From an uncultured Succinivibrionaceae bacterium (GTDB lineage: Bacteria; Pseudomonadota; Gammaproteobacteria; Enterobacterales; Succinivibrionaceae), in contig CASEBB010000011.1 in NCBI GenBank assembly GCA_949286015.1, forward strand, positions 1 through 34,803: a stretch of 34,803 nucleotides of DNA. The letters are read 5' to 3'. Numbering within the stretch: the first letter of the stretch is position 1; each line of letters begins with the position of its first letter. Below are positions 16,451-31,131 of this stretch, one piece after another. Position numbers and translations under genes: made by a program. The notes below the pieces were generated by a model. The model ran no database searches, was not told the origin of the DNA, and saw only the letters and a program-made list of their open reading frames with translations.

Positions 16451-16886
16451 GCTATCCCAAGATTAGGCTCTTCTGCATAAATATGAATCGCTAGAACAGA
16501 ACACAAGCACTTAGCACTGACGCCGATAAACATCAGTTTTTTGCTTATGATATGGGTGGCACTACACCGCATGATCTGTGCTAGGATTCAAGATAGACTT
16601 AGGTGGATGCCAAAAGCAGAAGAGCCCCAGACTCTGTGGCAAGCACAGAGTCTGGCTTTTACTTATCGCCCGTCTTCTTTTGATCTTTTGGATCCATTGG
16701 TGGTAACAAGAAGTCGATCCAAGAGTAAATCCAAAACCCCATAATGCCCATCGCAACAATGGTACCGATGAACATAACCGCTTCAGGAGTCATAATGTCT
16801 CCCCCCTTCTGTGGCTAGCACAGAATCGTGAGTTAATGACCAAACCCGTGGATACAAGGGCTGTAACGAAACAGGCTCTGTGCTAA
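16451..16886 (-). repeat. Large direct repeat, copy 1 (small gene 5 cassette)
   Basis: About 436 bp, from GCTATCCCAAGATTAGG to CTGTGCTAAA, recur at 17390-17839. The copy covers the 3' UTR, a 12-bp stem hairpin (CCAGACTCTGTG/CACAGAGTCTGG, about 16627-16655), the small gene, its ribosome-binding site and about 90 bp of upstream sequence. Confidence 0.8.
16659..16793 (-). CDS. Small single-span membrane protein 5, 44 aa
   Basis: GGGAG lies 6 bases before the ATG at 16793. The protein starts MTPEAVMFIGTIVAM, continues as a span to about residue 24 (GIMGFWIYSW), then IDFLLPPMDPKD and the Lys-rich tail QKKTGDK. It is a close paralogue of protein 7; conserved flanks (MTPE, GTIVA, SW.D.L.PPMDPKD) with changes inside the span argue for a selected protein. 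The stop codon abuts a strong hairpin. No family recognised. Confidence 0.75.
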   Translation of the reverse strand: MTPEAVMFIGTIVAMGIMGFWIYSWIDFLLPPMDPKDQKKTGDK

Positions 16887-16940
16887 AGCGGTGATAGGCA
16901 GAGTCGTAGCTACAATGCCTGTTCTAAGGTCGATTATAGC

Positions 16941-16977
16941 AAAAGGGCGCTAAGCTCGTAGTGAGCACTGCGCCCTT
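16941..16977 (-). terminator. Terminator of small membrane gene 6
   Basis: On the minus strand AAGGGCGC pairs with GCGCCCTT, with an inner loop of about 20 bases, ending in TTTTGC. It is the best-formed member of the cassette terminator set. Confidence 0.6.
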
Positions 16978-17087
16978 AGATGAGGCTAGCAAGCCAATAA
17001 CAGCGACACGATGCAGAGGCAGACCATAAGATGATGGCACTGCCATATGTGCCGCTCCACTGTTGCTGTGGTCAGCACTGCTGAGGG

Positions 17088-17183
17088 CTACTTCTTTGGC
17101 TTCTTTGAGATGTAGATAGCAACCCCCAAAGTTACATACATGATCACCAGAGCGATGATGACCCCAATCCAATCCGAACTCAT
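17088..17183 (-). CDS. Small single-span membrane protein 6, 31 aa
   Basis: GGAG lies about 7 bases before the ATG at 17183 (GGATGGAGAACAACATG). The protein is MSSDW, a span IGVIIALVIMYVTLGVAIYI and a short basic tail SKKPKK. It is the smallest of the set and has no close paralogue here, although its 3' UTR and terminator are homologous to the other cassettes. The shape resembles CcoQ-like or other respiratory small subunits only in a general way. Confidence 0.65.
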   Translation of the reverse strand: MSSDWIGVIIALVIMYVTLGVAIYISKKPKK

Positions 17184-17389
17184 GTTGTTCTCCATCCTAT
17201 GTCCGCACCAACAACTGCGTAATGCGCAATACCTCTAACCGTAGCTGCGGTGCATGGCCGCGTATTGAAGCAGGTCGCAAAGATAAAAGGCTGCACAGCA
17301 CTGCAAGGAGTAAAGAGTGATTGCAGAGTCTTGATCATAGCGACACTATGCCTGTTCAGCCCCCAAAGAGCTGGTGAGCAAGATGTGTC

Positions 17390-17839
17390 GCTATCCCAAG
17401 ATTAGGCTCTTCTGCATGCCCCACATCAATATTAATCGCTAGGACAGAACACAAGCACTTAGCACTGATGCCGATAAGCATCAGGTTTTTGCTTGTGGCA
17501 TGGGTAGCACTACACCGACCGCATGCTCTGAGCAAGGATTCAAGATAGAATTAGGTGGATGCCAAAAGCAGAAGAGCCCCAGACTCTGTGGCAAGCACAG
17601 AGTCTTGCTGTTACTTATCGCCCTTCTTCTTTTTGTCTTTTGGATCCATTGGTGGAAACAACTCGTCGACCCAAGAGAACATCCAAAGCAGCATACCGCA
17701 AATCGCAACAATGGTACCGAGGAACATAACATCTTCAGGAGTCATAATGTCTCCCCCTTCTGTGGCTAGCACAGACATCGTGAGTTAAAGACCAAGCCCG
17801 TGGATACAAGGGCTGTAACGGAACAAGCGCTGTGCTAAA
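17390..17839 (-). repeat. Large direct repeat, copy 2 (small gene 7 cassette)
   Basis: Second copy of the 16451-16886 unit, about 450 bp. One visible difference is an in-frame-length 9-bp indel near 17416 in the 3' UTR. The CAGACTCTGTG/CACAGAGTCTTG hairpin is kept at 17578-17606. Confidence 0.8.
17611..17745 (-). CDS. Small single-span membrane protein 7, 44 aa
   Basis: The ribosome-binding site GGGAG and the spacing are the same as for gene 5. The protein is MTPEDVMFLGTIVAI, a span CGMLLWMFSW, then VDELFPPMDPKD and the basic tail KKKKGDK. The length is the same as protein 5 with no indel, although the surrounding DNA has drifted. It lies about 180 bp downstream of the 122-aa gene on the same strand. 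Confidence 0.75.
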   Translation of the reverse strand: MTPEDVMFLGTIVAICGMLLWMFSWVDELFPPMDPKDKKKKGDK

Positions 17840-17921
17840 ACTAGCAGCACTGGAAGCATCAAGGCTAAGCTTAGCGAGCGCATACATCACAGCCTATCCA
17901 ATTACAGCCCAACCATAGCGC

Positions 17922-18290
17922 CTACGGATCGTAGTTTTTGATGCGCTTCAGTACGCGGCTCATCAAGATCTCAGTAAAAGCTGCGAACAGAGAGAGCACA
18001 ACCATGACTCCGATAACGAAGTTTCTGTCGTCAGGTAACAGAGAGGCCCCCTTCTGCCAAAAAAAGGCAGCAACGGAGCCAAGCATCACCACCAAAGTGA
18101 AGAACAGCTTCTCCAGAGTGCCATATAAAATCTTGGCCCCCTCTAAAAAACTCTTCTTTTGTGCTTGCTCATCCTTTTGAGAGGCTGGCTCAGTCTTTTG
18201 CAGGACTTGTACAGCCATCTGCAGAACTTGCACAGCAGTCTGCAGGAGTTGCACTTCCTGCTTTGAGGCTGGTTCAGAGTTGTCTGCCAT
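17922..18290 (-). CDS. Two-span membrane protein with heptad-repeat N-terminus, 122 aa
   Basis: The start is fixed by AGAGGT 5-6 bases before the ATG and a TATAAT box just upstream. Residues about 10-32 are two near-perfect heptads (LLQTAVQ, VLQMAVQ, VLQ) encoded by a 21-bp tandem repeat (18201-18254), predicted to form a coiled coil. Residues about 58-78 (LEKLFFTLVVMLGSVAAFFW) and 88-108 (NFVIGVMVVLSLFAAFTEIL) are membrane spans, with a short loop between them and a basic end (SRVLKRIKNYDP). No family recognised. Its position at the head of the small membrane gene array and downstream of the relaxase suggests it could belong with either. Confidence 0.75.
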   Translation of the reverse strand: MADNSEPASKQEVQLLQTAVQVLQMAVQVLQKTEPASQKDEQAQKKSFLEGAKILYGTLEKLFFTLVVMLGSVAAFFWQKGASLLPDDRNFVIGVMVVLSLFAAFTEILMSRVLKRIKNYDP

Positions 18291-18308
18291 AGACTACCTC
18301 TTACGTTG

Positions 18309-18336
18309 ATTATACCGGAATCCGCGCCTCGCTCGA
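18309..18336 (-). promoter_or_regulatory. Promoter of the 122-aa membrane protein gene
   Basis: On the minus strand a consensus TATAAT (18309-18314) lies about 20 bases before the ATG, giving a leader of roughly a dozen bases that still includes the AGAGGT ribosome-binding site. The best -35 is TTGTCG with a long 19-bp spacer. Confidence 0.5.
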
Positions 18337-18684
18337 CAAAAGTTGCCTTCGCAGTCTGTAGCACTTCTTACCCCGAGGGCAAACCGTGCTTACAGGCGGG
18401 TTTTCGGCATTTGGTTACAGAAAACAACTGACAGATGATGGGAGTGCTGTCAGCTGGTTGCTGCTCTGTTCTACCTCATGTGTTCACCTCCCGTTATTGG
18501 GTAGCGCCGAGCATAAGCTCTGGGAGTGGGTGTAGAGAAACAATCATCAGTGCTGCTTAGGCCAAGCGCTCACTGAATGTAAGTACAGACGGGCCTTATT
18601 CGTTGTTGCATCAGTCCTGCTGTTGAGCAAGTACAGCCAAAGGCGCCTTAGCGCAGGGCAAAGCAGGCTGTGCCCTGCTCTGCA
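18337..18684. other. Intergenic interval after the relaxase gene
   Basis: No gene is seen. GCAGGGCA (18653-18660) and TGCCCTGC (18671-18678) form a perfect 8-bp hairpin just past the relaxase stop on the minus strand. It has no T run but could end or protect that transcript. The rest is unremarkable. Confidence 0.45.
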
Positions 18685-21600
18685 TCAGCTTTGCTGTTGC
18701 AGCTCTGTAAGAGCGCGCTTCGCTTTCCTTTGCTGCGCTTTGAGCTCCTTACTCTGCCGTGAAAAGCCCTCTTGCCCTAAGGTGCGTACCTCTTTTAAGC
18801 GCGCGTTGTTCTGCTTAGTTCGCTGCTGATTGCGTTCTAAGCAAAAGTCCTTAAAGTCACCATCGACGTAGCCAAAGTACACCTCCCAGTGCCGCTCAGC
18901 TGCGCTCTGTCCTGAGCGTAAGACCAGCTTATGCGGGAAGCACACTAAGGCTCGCCTGTACTTGGTACCTTGTTCTAAGGCCTCTAAGCTCACCTTGTCC
19001 TTGAGCATGGTGCTAAAGTCAGAAAGAGCGAGGTCTTTGATGATGAGGTTGTCCCAGCGTAAGGCTGGGATAGCGACCTGAGATGGGTTACCCAACGCGC
19101 TGTGGCTTTGCTTGCTGCTGGCGCTCTCACCACTCTCACCGCTCTTACCACTCTCGCCACTGTGGACAGGCACAGCAGTGTTAGTAGCAGCAGCGGTAGC
19201 TGCATCAGGAGCACTGGCCGAGACGTCTGCCGAGGCATCTGCCGCCCTACTTGCTTCCGCTACCGCCGCATCGTCACCACTTACCGCTGATACTGCGCTG
19301 ACGGCGCTGTCCGCGCCAGCAACAGGCTCTGCCTGTGGCTGTTCCTGTGGCGATGACGGTGGCTGCGGCTGCGACTCCACCCCCTCTATATGCTGCGCAC
19401 GGCCTTCTGGGGTTGTAGGAATGGCCAGCGTGGCAGTAGAGACAACAGAGTCTGGCGGAGGACTGGTCGCTGCGGTAGCGGTAGTGGTGGTAGCAGCAAC
19501 AGCATTGGCAGTGGCAGCATCTGTAGCGCTCTTACCCACACCTACTCCACTGTGCGCTGCTGGTGGCTCTGGTGTCGCTGATGGCGCTGCTGACGCTTTT
19601 GGCTCTGGCTGCGATTCACCTTCCAGTGATGGGGCATGGGCCATGATGAGCTCTAAGGACTGATCATGGGTAAAGTCCATACGCTGCAGCAGCGAGGCTT
19701 CCCATGCAGATGGCAGCTCTGGGGTTTCTTGGGATTGCACCCACTCCTGTAGCTGGGCTTGATGGGCCTCCGCATCAAGCAACGCTTGTTCGGTGTCATC
19801 AGGGCGGTAAAACCACGGCTTGCTCTTTTGTGCTTGCCACGCCTCATCTTGGGCAATGCCATGGCCGAGGTGTAAGACTATCGCTAACAGCGCCTGTGCT
19901 AATAAGGGATGAGAACACTCTAAGCGGGTAATGCTGGTTGCTTGCTCGTAAGAGACTCCGCTTAAATTGAAATCCACGCCGCGTACTACCACTAAGCCCT
20001 CAGCAGTGGTCACTAAGAAATACTGGTAGCAGTCCTTATTGCGACTAAGCAGTGGCGAGATATGAGCTGGCACTAAGCAGCGGCGCCATAAACGGCCATC
20101 GCTCTTGAAGTTGCCCTCTAAGCTCCCCAGCTCCTGCTCTTGCAGCCATAAGGAGAACAAGGCTAAGGCACGGGAGTGAGTCTGGAGAATAAGGCGCTGT
20201 CCCGAGACAAAGATGTCACTCTCCGGCGTGTTGGGCTTATAGCCATCAGCTAAACGGGCCTGTACCACGCGTGCCAGCAGCACATTAAGAAAGGTCGGTA
20301 AAAACAGGCGGCCTGTGCGAGCCTCGGACTCCTCTCTGCTGGCGGCCCAAGCGTCAGCAAAGTCTAAGAGCTTTTGTAAGGCCGGTGGCATGGCTGTAGA
20401 TAAGGAGCCCACAGGTAAGAGCTGCGAGATCAGCGCTACCACTTGTGGGCAAAACTTACCTAAGAGCAGGCAGCCGTCGACATAGCCATGTGTGGTGTGT
20501 AAGGTCTCACGACCAGCGATGTGGCGCACATAAAGATAGGCACAGCGCTCAGTGGCACAGAACTGCGCTAAGGTCTGAGCATAAGGGTTATAGCGCTTAC
20601 CACTATCAGCAACGATCTCTACATCGTAGAGGAGCTTGCCTAAGTCATGGGCACAGCACAAAAAGAGCACTGTGACCTCAAGGAGGAAGTCTAACTGCTT
20701 GTGGTTAAAGCGCCCGTGCTGGGAAAGAAAGAGCTCCTCACGCCAGCGCTGTAACGCTTTAATCACTAAGGCGCGATAGCGCTGCGCATGGCTCTCCGAG
20801 GCAAAGGCTCTTCCCGTAGCGGCGCTGCTTTTAAGCTGCGCTAAGAAGCGGGCGAGGGTATCATCCTCTTTACGGGCGGCAGCCTCTAAGGCAGCATCCG
20901 TCGCGTCCGCCGTCTTATCTGCGCTTTCCCTCTCTCCTGTAGACGCAGCGCTTTTGCTGGTAGTGGTAGTAGTGGCAGTAGTAGTAGTAGTAGTAGTGAT
21001 AGAGCTCGCGGCAGCGCTACTCTCTGGAGCAAAGAGAGCTTGCGCCTCTTGAGCGGCGCGGTGGCGCTCGGCCAAAGTAGAGACATGGTTGGTGTCAGCG
21101 TGGTTAAAACCCGAGCTCTGGCGTAAGAGCTGGATGGCAATAAGGCTGACTTGGAGATTGTGCTTCACTAAGCCGCCTACTGCGACATCATGGGTTCCCT
21201 CTGAAGCAGGCAGAATCAAGCAATAGCTGGCCATGACCTGCATAAGAGGGCTGATGTAGAACTTAAAGTCACTTTGGGAGCATACTAAGGTGGTGTAGCG
21301 CTGGATGATGCCCAGAGCAATGGTGTTAGCTTGCAGGATCTCCTGTACCGAGCGTACCCGATAGCGCTCCCAGCCACTTAAGCAGATATTGAAGCCCTCT
21401 GAGGTAATTTGGCAGCGATCCCATGGCTCGCTTCCCATATCACTACCGCTAACCATACCGCTGGTAGCATCTGGTGAGGCCGTGCCCTCAGGTACGTGCT
21501 GCTGAGCAGAGGCAGAGGCTGCGGCGGTGGAAGATGCGGAGTTAGCGGCTACAGATGCAGCGGTATAGTTAGCGGCCGAGGCAGCAGCTGAATTGGTGGC

Positions 21601-21825
21601 AACGGCGGCAGCAGAATTCGTGGCAGAAGCAGCAGCAGCATGAAGCACAGTGGCTGCGGTCGCAGCCGTGGTGCTCGCGGCAGTGGAGCTCGCGGCGGCG
21701 GTAGTCGCAGCAGAGGAAGGCTCAGCAGAGGCTGCGACTTTTACTGCGCCCTGTCCTGTGAAGCGCTGTAAGGCACGGTTAGCGGTAGCAGTGACCTGCT
21801 GCCATGCCCCTTTGAGATTAAACAC
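18685..21825 (-). CDS. traI: MOBH-type conjugative relaxase (TraI_2 domain), 1046 aa
   Basis: The start is a GTG at 21825, with GGGAGG 5 bases upstream. Residues about 30-110 are Ala/Ser/Thr low complexity. Residues about 140-460 carry the TraI_2 relaxase signature: LPASEGTHDVAVGGLVKHNL (about 205-224) matches the family's PASE..H...GGL..H pattern, and CAHDLGKLLYDVE (about 391-403) is the HD metal-binding motif. YNPYAQTL and LYVRHIAGRETLH follow as in relatives. A Thr-rich insert (about 270-320) interrupts the domain. Residues about 700-930 are low complexity, and a conserved-looking C-terminus ends the protein. Such enzymes nick at oriT of R27/SXT-type elements and lead the strand to the coupling protein, whose gene lies upstream here. 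No oriT was identified. Confidence 0.82.
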   Translation of the reverse strand: MFNLKGAWQQVTATANRALQRFTGQGAVKVAASAEPSSAATTAAASSTAASTTAATAATVLHAAAASATNSAAAVATNSAAASAANYTAASVAANSASSTAAASASAQQHVPEGTASPDATSGMVSGSDMGSEPWDRCQITSEGFNICLSGWERYRVRSVQEILQANTIALGIIQRYTTLVCSQSDFKFYISPLMQVMASYCLILPASEGTHDVAVGGLVKHNLQVSLIAIQLLRQSSGFNHADTNHVSTLAERHRAAQEAQALFAPESSAAASSITTTTTTTATTTTTSKSAASTGERESADKTADATDAALEAAARKEDDTLARFLAQLKSSAATGRAFASESHAQRYRALVIKALQRWREELFLSQHGRFNHKQLDFLLEVTVLFLCCAHDLGKLLYDVEIVADSGKRYNPYAQTLAQFCATERCAYLYVRHIAGRETLHTTHGYVDGCLLLGKFCPQVVALISQLLPVGSLSTAMPPALQKLLDFADAWAASREESEARTGRLFLPTFLNVLLARVVQARLADGYKPNTPESDIFVSGQRLILQTHSRALALFSLWLQEQELGSLEGNFKSDGRLWRRCLVPAHISPLLSRNKDCYQYFLVTTAEGLVVVRGVDFNLSGVSYEQATSITRLECSHPLLAQALLAIVLHLGHGIAQDEAWQAQKSKPWFYRPDDTEQALLDAEAHQAQLQEWVQSQETPELPSAWEASLLQRMDFTHDQSLELIMAHAPSLEGESQPEPKASAAPSATPEPPAAHSGVGVGKSATDAATANAVAATTTTATAATSPPPDSVVSTATLAIPTTPEGRAQHIEGVESQPQPPSSPQEQPQAEPVAGADSAVSAVSAVSGDDAAVAEASRAADASADVSASAPDAATAAATNTAVPVHSGESGKSGESGESASSKQSHSALGNPSQVAIPALRWDNLIIKDLALSDFSTMLKDKVSLEALEQGTKYRRALVCFPHKLVLRSGQSAAERHWEVYFGYVDGDFKDFCLERNQQRTKQNNARLKEVRTLGQEGFSRQSKELKAQQRKAKRALTELQQQS
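20959..20998. repeat. In-frame trinucleotide microsatellite in the relaxase gene
   Basis: A (TAG)n/(TGG)n-type array on the plus strand, read as ACT/ACC threonine codons on the coding strand, encodes the poly-Thr insert inside the relaxase domain region. Confidence 0.8.
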
Positions 21826-21950
21826 GAGATCCTCCCTACCGCGTGACTGCGGCTTGCGTGGCGCGGTGCTGGCTGAGTACAGCCTGTGTGCAGCAGCGCC
21901 TTACTCTGTGCTGTCCTGAGTAACCATGAGCGCCTTTTAGGTGGGCTAAA

Positions 21951-21975
21951 GTGGCGTGGAGAGGCGTGTAGTGGC
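21951..21975 (+). repeat. G/T-rich GTGGCGTGG array, third occurrence
   Basis: GTGGCGTGGAGAGGCGTGTAG upstream of the relaxase gene resembles the arrays at 11392 and 12397. Confidence 0.4.
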
Positions 21976-22034
21976 TACTCTCAGGTGGTTTGGGTGCTGC
22001 GCGAACGTTGGTGATGTTGGTGTTTTTGGTGTTG

Positions 22035-22068
22035 GTAGTGGTAGTAGTAGTAGTAGTAGTAGTAGTGA
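22035..22068. repeat. GTA/GTG trinucleotide microsatellite
   Basis: Consecutive TAG/TGG triplets lie in the gap upstream of the relaxase. The same motif as the coding microsatellites appears here outside any supported gene. Confidence 0.75.
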
Positions 22069-22401
22069 TGGTGGTGGCTTTACCTCTGTCTGCCTTTGCG
22101 CTTTTAGAGTTGGCAGCTCCGCCAGCACTACTCACAAAGGCGGCCTATGCGCTCGACTACCACTTAGAGGTAGTTGGTTGCACTGCACCACCGCCACCAC
22201 TGTCATGCTGTTTTCTGCTCTGTTTACGCCTCTGGAGAGGATCAATTAGCGCAGAGAACTGGCGCGTTATGGCGGTGACCACGTTAAGAACACGTTAAGA
22301 GGCTGCTGTGGGTGGTGGTGGTTGACTCCACGGTGGCGTGCGACACACTGGTCGCACCACAGCAGATCTGAGCGTAAGTGCAAACTGGCCTCACCTTGTG
22401 C

Positions 22402-23244
22402 TCAGCGCGGCCCTTGCTCATGAGCCAAGCGGGCTTGATTGGTGGCGAGGCGCGCCAGCAACTGCTGCTGCGCAGGCGTAAAGACCACGTCCTTCGGCTT
22501 GCTGTTCTCGGCGCCAGCGGTGCTCGCGGCAGTGGTGGCTGTGGCGACAGTAGCCACCACCCCCGCTGCTGACTTAACAGCCACTGGCGGCGCTGTGATC
22601 TCCGACTCCTGCTGCTGATACAGACGCCGCATGCTCTGCGCTCTTGGTGTCGCAGGGGCACTCGCCACTTGCTGCTCTGACGGCGCTGCTGTCTGTGGCG
22701 CAGCGACGCTTCTTTTCACTGGGCTCTGCCTTAATGCGATCTCAGTACGCGGTAAAGCCTCTGTGGTGGGATTGGGGTTGGTGCTGAGGGTGGTGGGAGT
22801 GGAGGGAGTGGTGGCATGAAGCTCCTGAAAACGCAGTAAGACCGCAGGCGTATTCTCCTCAACACCGTCGCTGGTCTCGGGAGCCACACCCGAAGCAGCA
22901 GTAGCAGAAACAGAAGCCGCAGAAGAAGAAGAAGATGATGATGATGATGTTGTTGTTGTTGTCGTTGGCTCACTCTCCATAGGGGGTAAGCCAAAAAAGC
23001 CCGCGATCATGTCACTACCGCTTAAGCGCAGCTCCTCAGCAGTGAAGCTATCCTCAGGAAGAGTCTTGGAGGTTAAGGCTAAGTACATTGATGCTGGGAA
23101 GTAGATCAATCCCCCGATTACGGCAATAAAGGAAAGGGACAGCAGGAACAGTGGCACATGCACCACGAAGCCAAGGACAACGCCCACAAAGTGGCTAAAG
23201 CTCCACGCCATGAGGAGCGGTTTGCTACCAGAGTTATGAGGCAT
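22402..23244 (-). CDS. Conjugation-associated membrane protein, 280 aa (unrecognised)
   Basis: The start is placed at the ATG at 23244 because TTAGGAG lies 6 bases before it; the frame is open 20 codons further upstream without such a site. Residues about 10-58 form a membrane hairpin (HFVGVVLGFVVHVPLFLLSL then SFIAVIGGLIYFPASMYLAL). The rest should be cytoplasmic: a short conserved-looking segment (LPEDSFTAEELRLSGSD, GFFGLPPMESE), then a Thr6/Ser9 run from a microsatellite (22919-22966), then Pro/Thr/Ala-rich linkers and a basic, Gln-rich end (TPAQQQLLARLATNQARLAH). It lies between the coupling ATPase and the relaxase on the same strand, about 600 bp from each, so a role in DNA transfer is inferred from position only. 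Confidence 0.7.
   Translation of the reverse strand: MPHNSGSKPLLMAWSFSHFVGVVLGFVVHVPLFLLSLSFIAVIGGLIYFPASMYLALTSKTLPEDSFTAEELRLSGSDMIAGFFGLPPMESEPTTTTTTSSSSSSSSSAASVSATAASGVAPETSDGVEENTPAVLLRFQELHATTPSTPTTLSTNPNPTTEALPRTEIALRQSPVKRSVAAPQTAAPSEQQVASAPATPRAQSMRRLYQQQESEITAPPVAVKSAAGVVATVATATTAASTAGAENSKPKDVVFTPAQQQLLARLATNQARLAHEQGPR
22919..22966. repeat. In-frame trinucleotide microsatellite in the 280-aa gene
   Basis: Runs of GAA, GAT and GTT triplets on the plus strand encode consecutive Thr and Ser codons on the minus strand. Confidence 0.8.
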
Positions 23245-23465
23245 AGTTGCTCCTAAGGAAAATGGGGTAAATGGCCTTGATCTCTCAGGATCAAGGGACG
23301 GCAAGGAACGACAAGGTACGGGACTTTAAGTCCCTGTGGGTACAGGGCACAGCCCAGTTATGAGCGTGCGGTGTTGTTTGGGGCTATCCCCGCGCTTGTA
23401 CACAACAGCGCAGCAGCGCCTTTTGGTGTCAGCGCTCACAGGTAAATGGTGACAAGGCGCAAAGA

Positions 23466-23587
23466 AGCTAAGCAGCGCCTCACGGCTCCTTATCGCGAGA
23501 GCAGCACTGCAGCAAACACCTACTCTCAGGGTAAAGACAGCTGCTGGTAGGCACTTAGATCCTGTGGCAGATGCTTTTGGGGATAGT
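23466..23587 (-). repeat. Interspersed repeat, copy F (inverted)
   Basis: On the minus strand it begins GACTATCCCCAAAAGCA, then AAGTGCCTACCAGC, TTTACCCTGAGAGTAGGTG, TTTGCTGCAGTGCTG and CTCTCGCGATAAGG. It is a full-length family member about 11 kb from copies A-E. Confidence 0.7.
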
Positions 23588-23652
23588 CTCTTTAAGGCCA
23601 TCATGCTTACCTCACATCAAGATAGGTTTAGGCTCACCGGCACCATGCTTCT

Positions 23653-23694
23653 TGCGGTGAGGGTGGATGGAAAGGAGTGGCAGGAGTGGAACGT
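23653..23694 (+). repeat. G/T-rich GTGGCGTGG-like array, fourth occurrence
   Basis: GGTGAGGGTGGATGG and GGAGTGGCAGGAGTGGAACG resemble the other arrays and again lie close to an interspersed repeat copy. Confidence 0.35.
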
Positions 23695-23768
23695 AGCAGC
23701 ACTTAACCTTGCAGCTGTTACTGCTAAGAGCACTGGTTCCCTCTCCCCACGCGTAACAGCAGCGCTGC

Positions 23769-23842
23769 CTGACGGCGTCTATCTCGAGAGCAGGTGTTGG
23801 CTGTGGCGCTATAGCGCTTACTCTTGAGATAAGCGCCGTCAG
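23769..23842 (-). terminator. Long hairpin at the end of the coupling-protein gene (repeat copy G)
   Basis: CTGACGGCG (23769-23777) pairs perfectly with CGCCGTCAG (23834-23842), and the stem continues through TATCTC/GAGATA and GAGAG/CTCTT with few mismatches. An inner GGCGCTATAGCGC palindrome lies in the loop. It starts 2 bp from the coupling-protein stop codon. Both arms match the CTCTCGAGATAAGGCGCC end of the interspersed repeat, so it looks like two half copies back to back. It has no T run, so transcript protection is as likely as termination. Confidence 0.5.
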
Positions 23843-23844
23843 CT

Positions 23845-30474
<6,630 letters not shown>

Positions 30475-31131
30475 AGGAAACTCCTGACGAAAGTTACGCG
30501 CGCCCCGCTGCGGCACGGGAACTGAGCAGTGCACAGCTCTGGCAGGTTACACCGGCACCAACGTCAGCGCTGTTGTCCACACGTAAGGACAGACGCAAAG
30601 GCCCCCACACCGCAGCCCTACCACCAACCTGCTGCACCTCTGTGACAGTGCCCCAGCCTCTCACCACCGCTGGGAGAAAACAGACTGGCTTGGTCAGATG
30701 GAGTCACACCATTTAGGCTGCGTGACGGCCCTTGCGTCCATGTCTTGAGAGTACACCCCCACCTAGGGTGATTTTGGGCACTTTTGTGAAGTGACCAGCG
30801 TCATTCGTCCCCAAACCACCCCGCAGAAAGCTGATAAATAAGCGCTTTTTGTAGTTATTAGACCTTTTAACGAAATCTGCGAGAATGGCTGGCTTTTATA
30901 TGCGCAAGCCTAGCTAAACTTGCTCACATCTAGAGGCTAGAAAGCGCTTATATACGCCGCAAACGCACAGGCCAAAAGCGGGTCAAACTGGAGATGTATC
31001 TTTTTCCCATGAACAAACTAGAGGTGTTACCACAGACCACGCCACACTCTTACTGGGCACAAGCTTGATCTAAATCAGCTTTTAGTAGAAAAGAAGCTGG
31101 AATTAATCTACCCCTATTGACAAGACTGACT

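Larger units (their letters stand above)
21826..22401. other. Gap between relaxase and membrane protein genes
   Basis: It contains a GTGGCGTGG array (21951-21975) and a GTAGTAG microsatellite (22035-22068). A 99-codon minus-strand frame (21836-22135, GTG start, poly-Thr centre) ends 10 bp before the relaxase start. It has no ribosome-binding site and is best left uncalled. Confidence 0.4.
23245..23844. other. Gap between coupling protein and 280-aa gene
   Basis: No gene is seen. It carries repeat copy F, a GTGGCGTGG-like array (23653-23694) and a long hairpin directly behind the coupling-protein stop. Relatives of these genes are usually closely packed, so a 600-bp gap filled with repeats is unusual. 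Confidence 0.5.

Noticed and set aside
16659..16793. Assignment of the MTPE-type microproteins to known transporter small subunits (MetS-like) or cytochrome oxidase small subunits
   Set aside because: Only size and a single span agree; no diagnostic motif could be matched and no transporter or oxidase genes are adjacent.
14820..17839. CRISPR array
   Set aside because: The repeats are 290-450 bp with coding content and unequal spacing, nothing like 25-40 bp repeats with unique spacers.
21836..22135. 99-codon frame with a poly-Thr centre ending just before the relaxase gene
   Set aside because: GTG start without a ribosome-binding site, coding potential carried mainly by the microsatellite, and half the frame is the GTGGCGTGG array read backwards.
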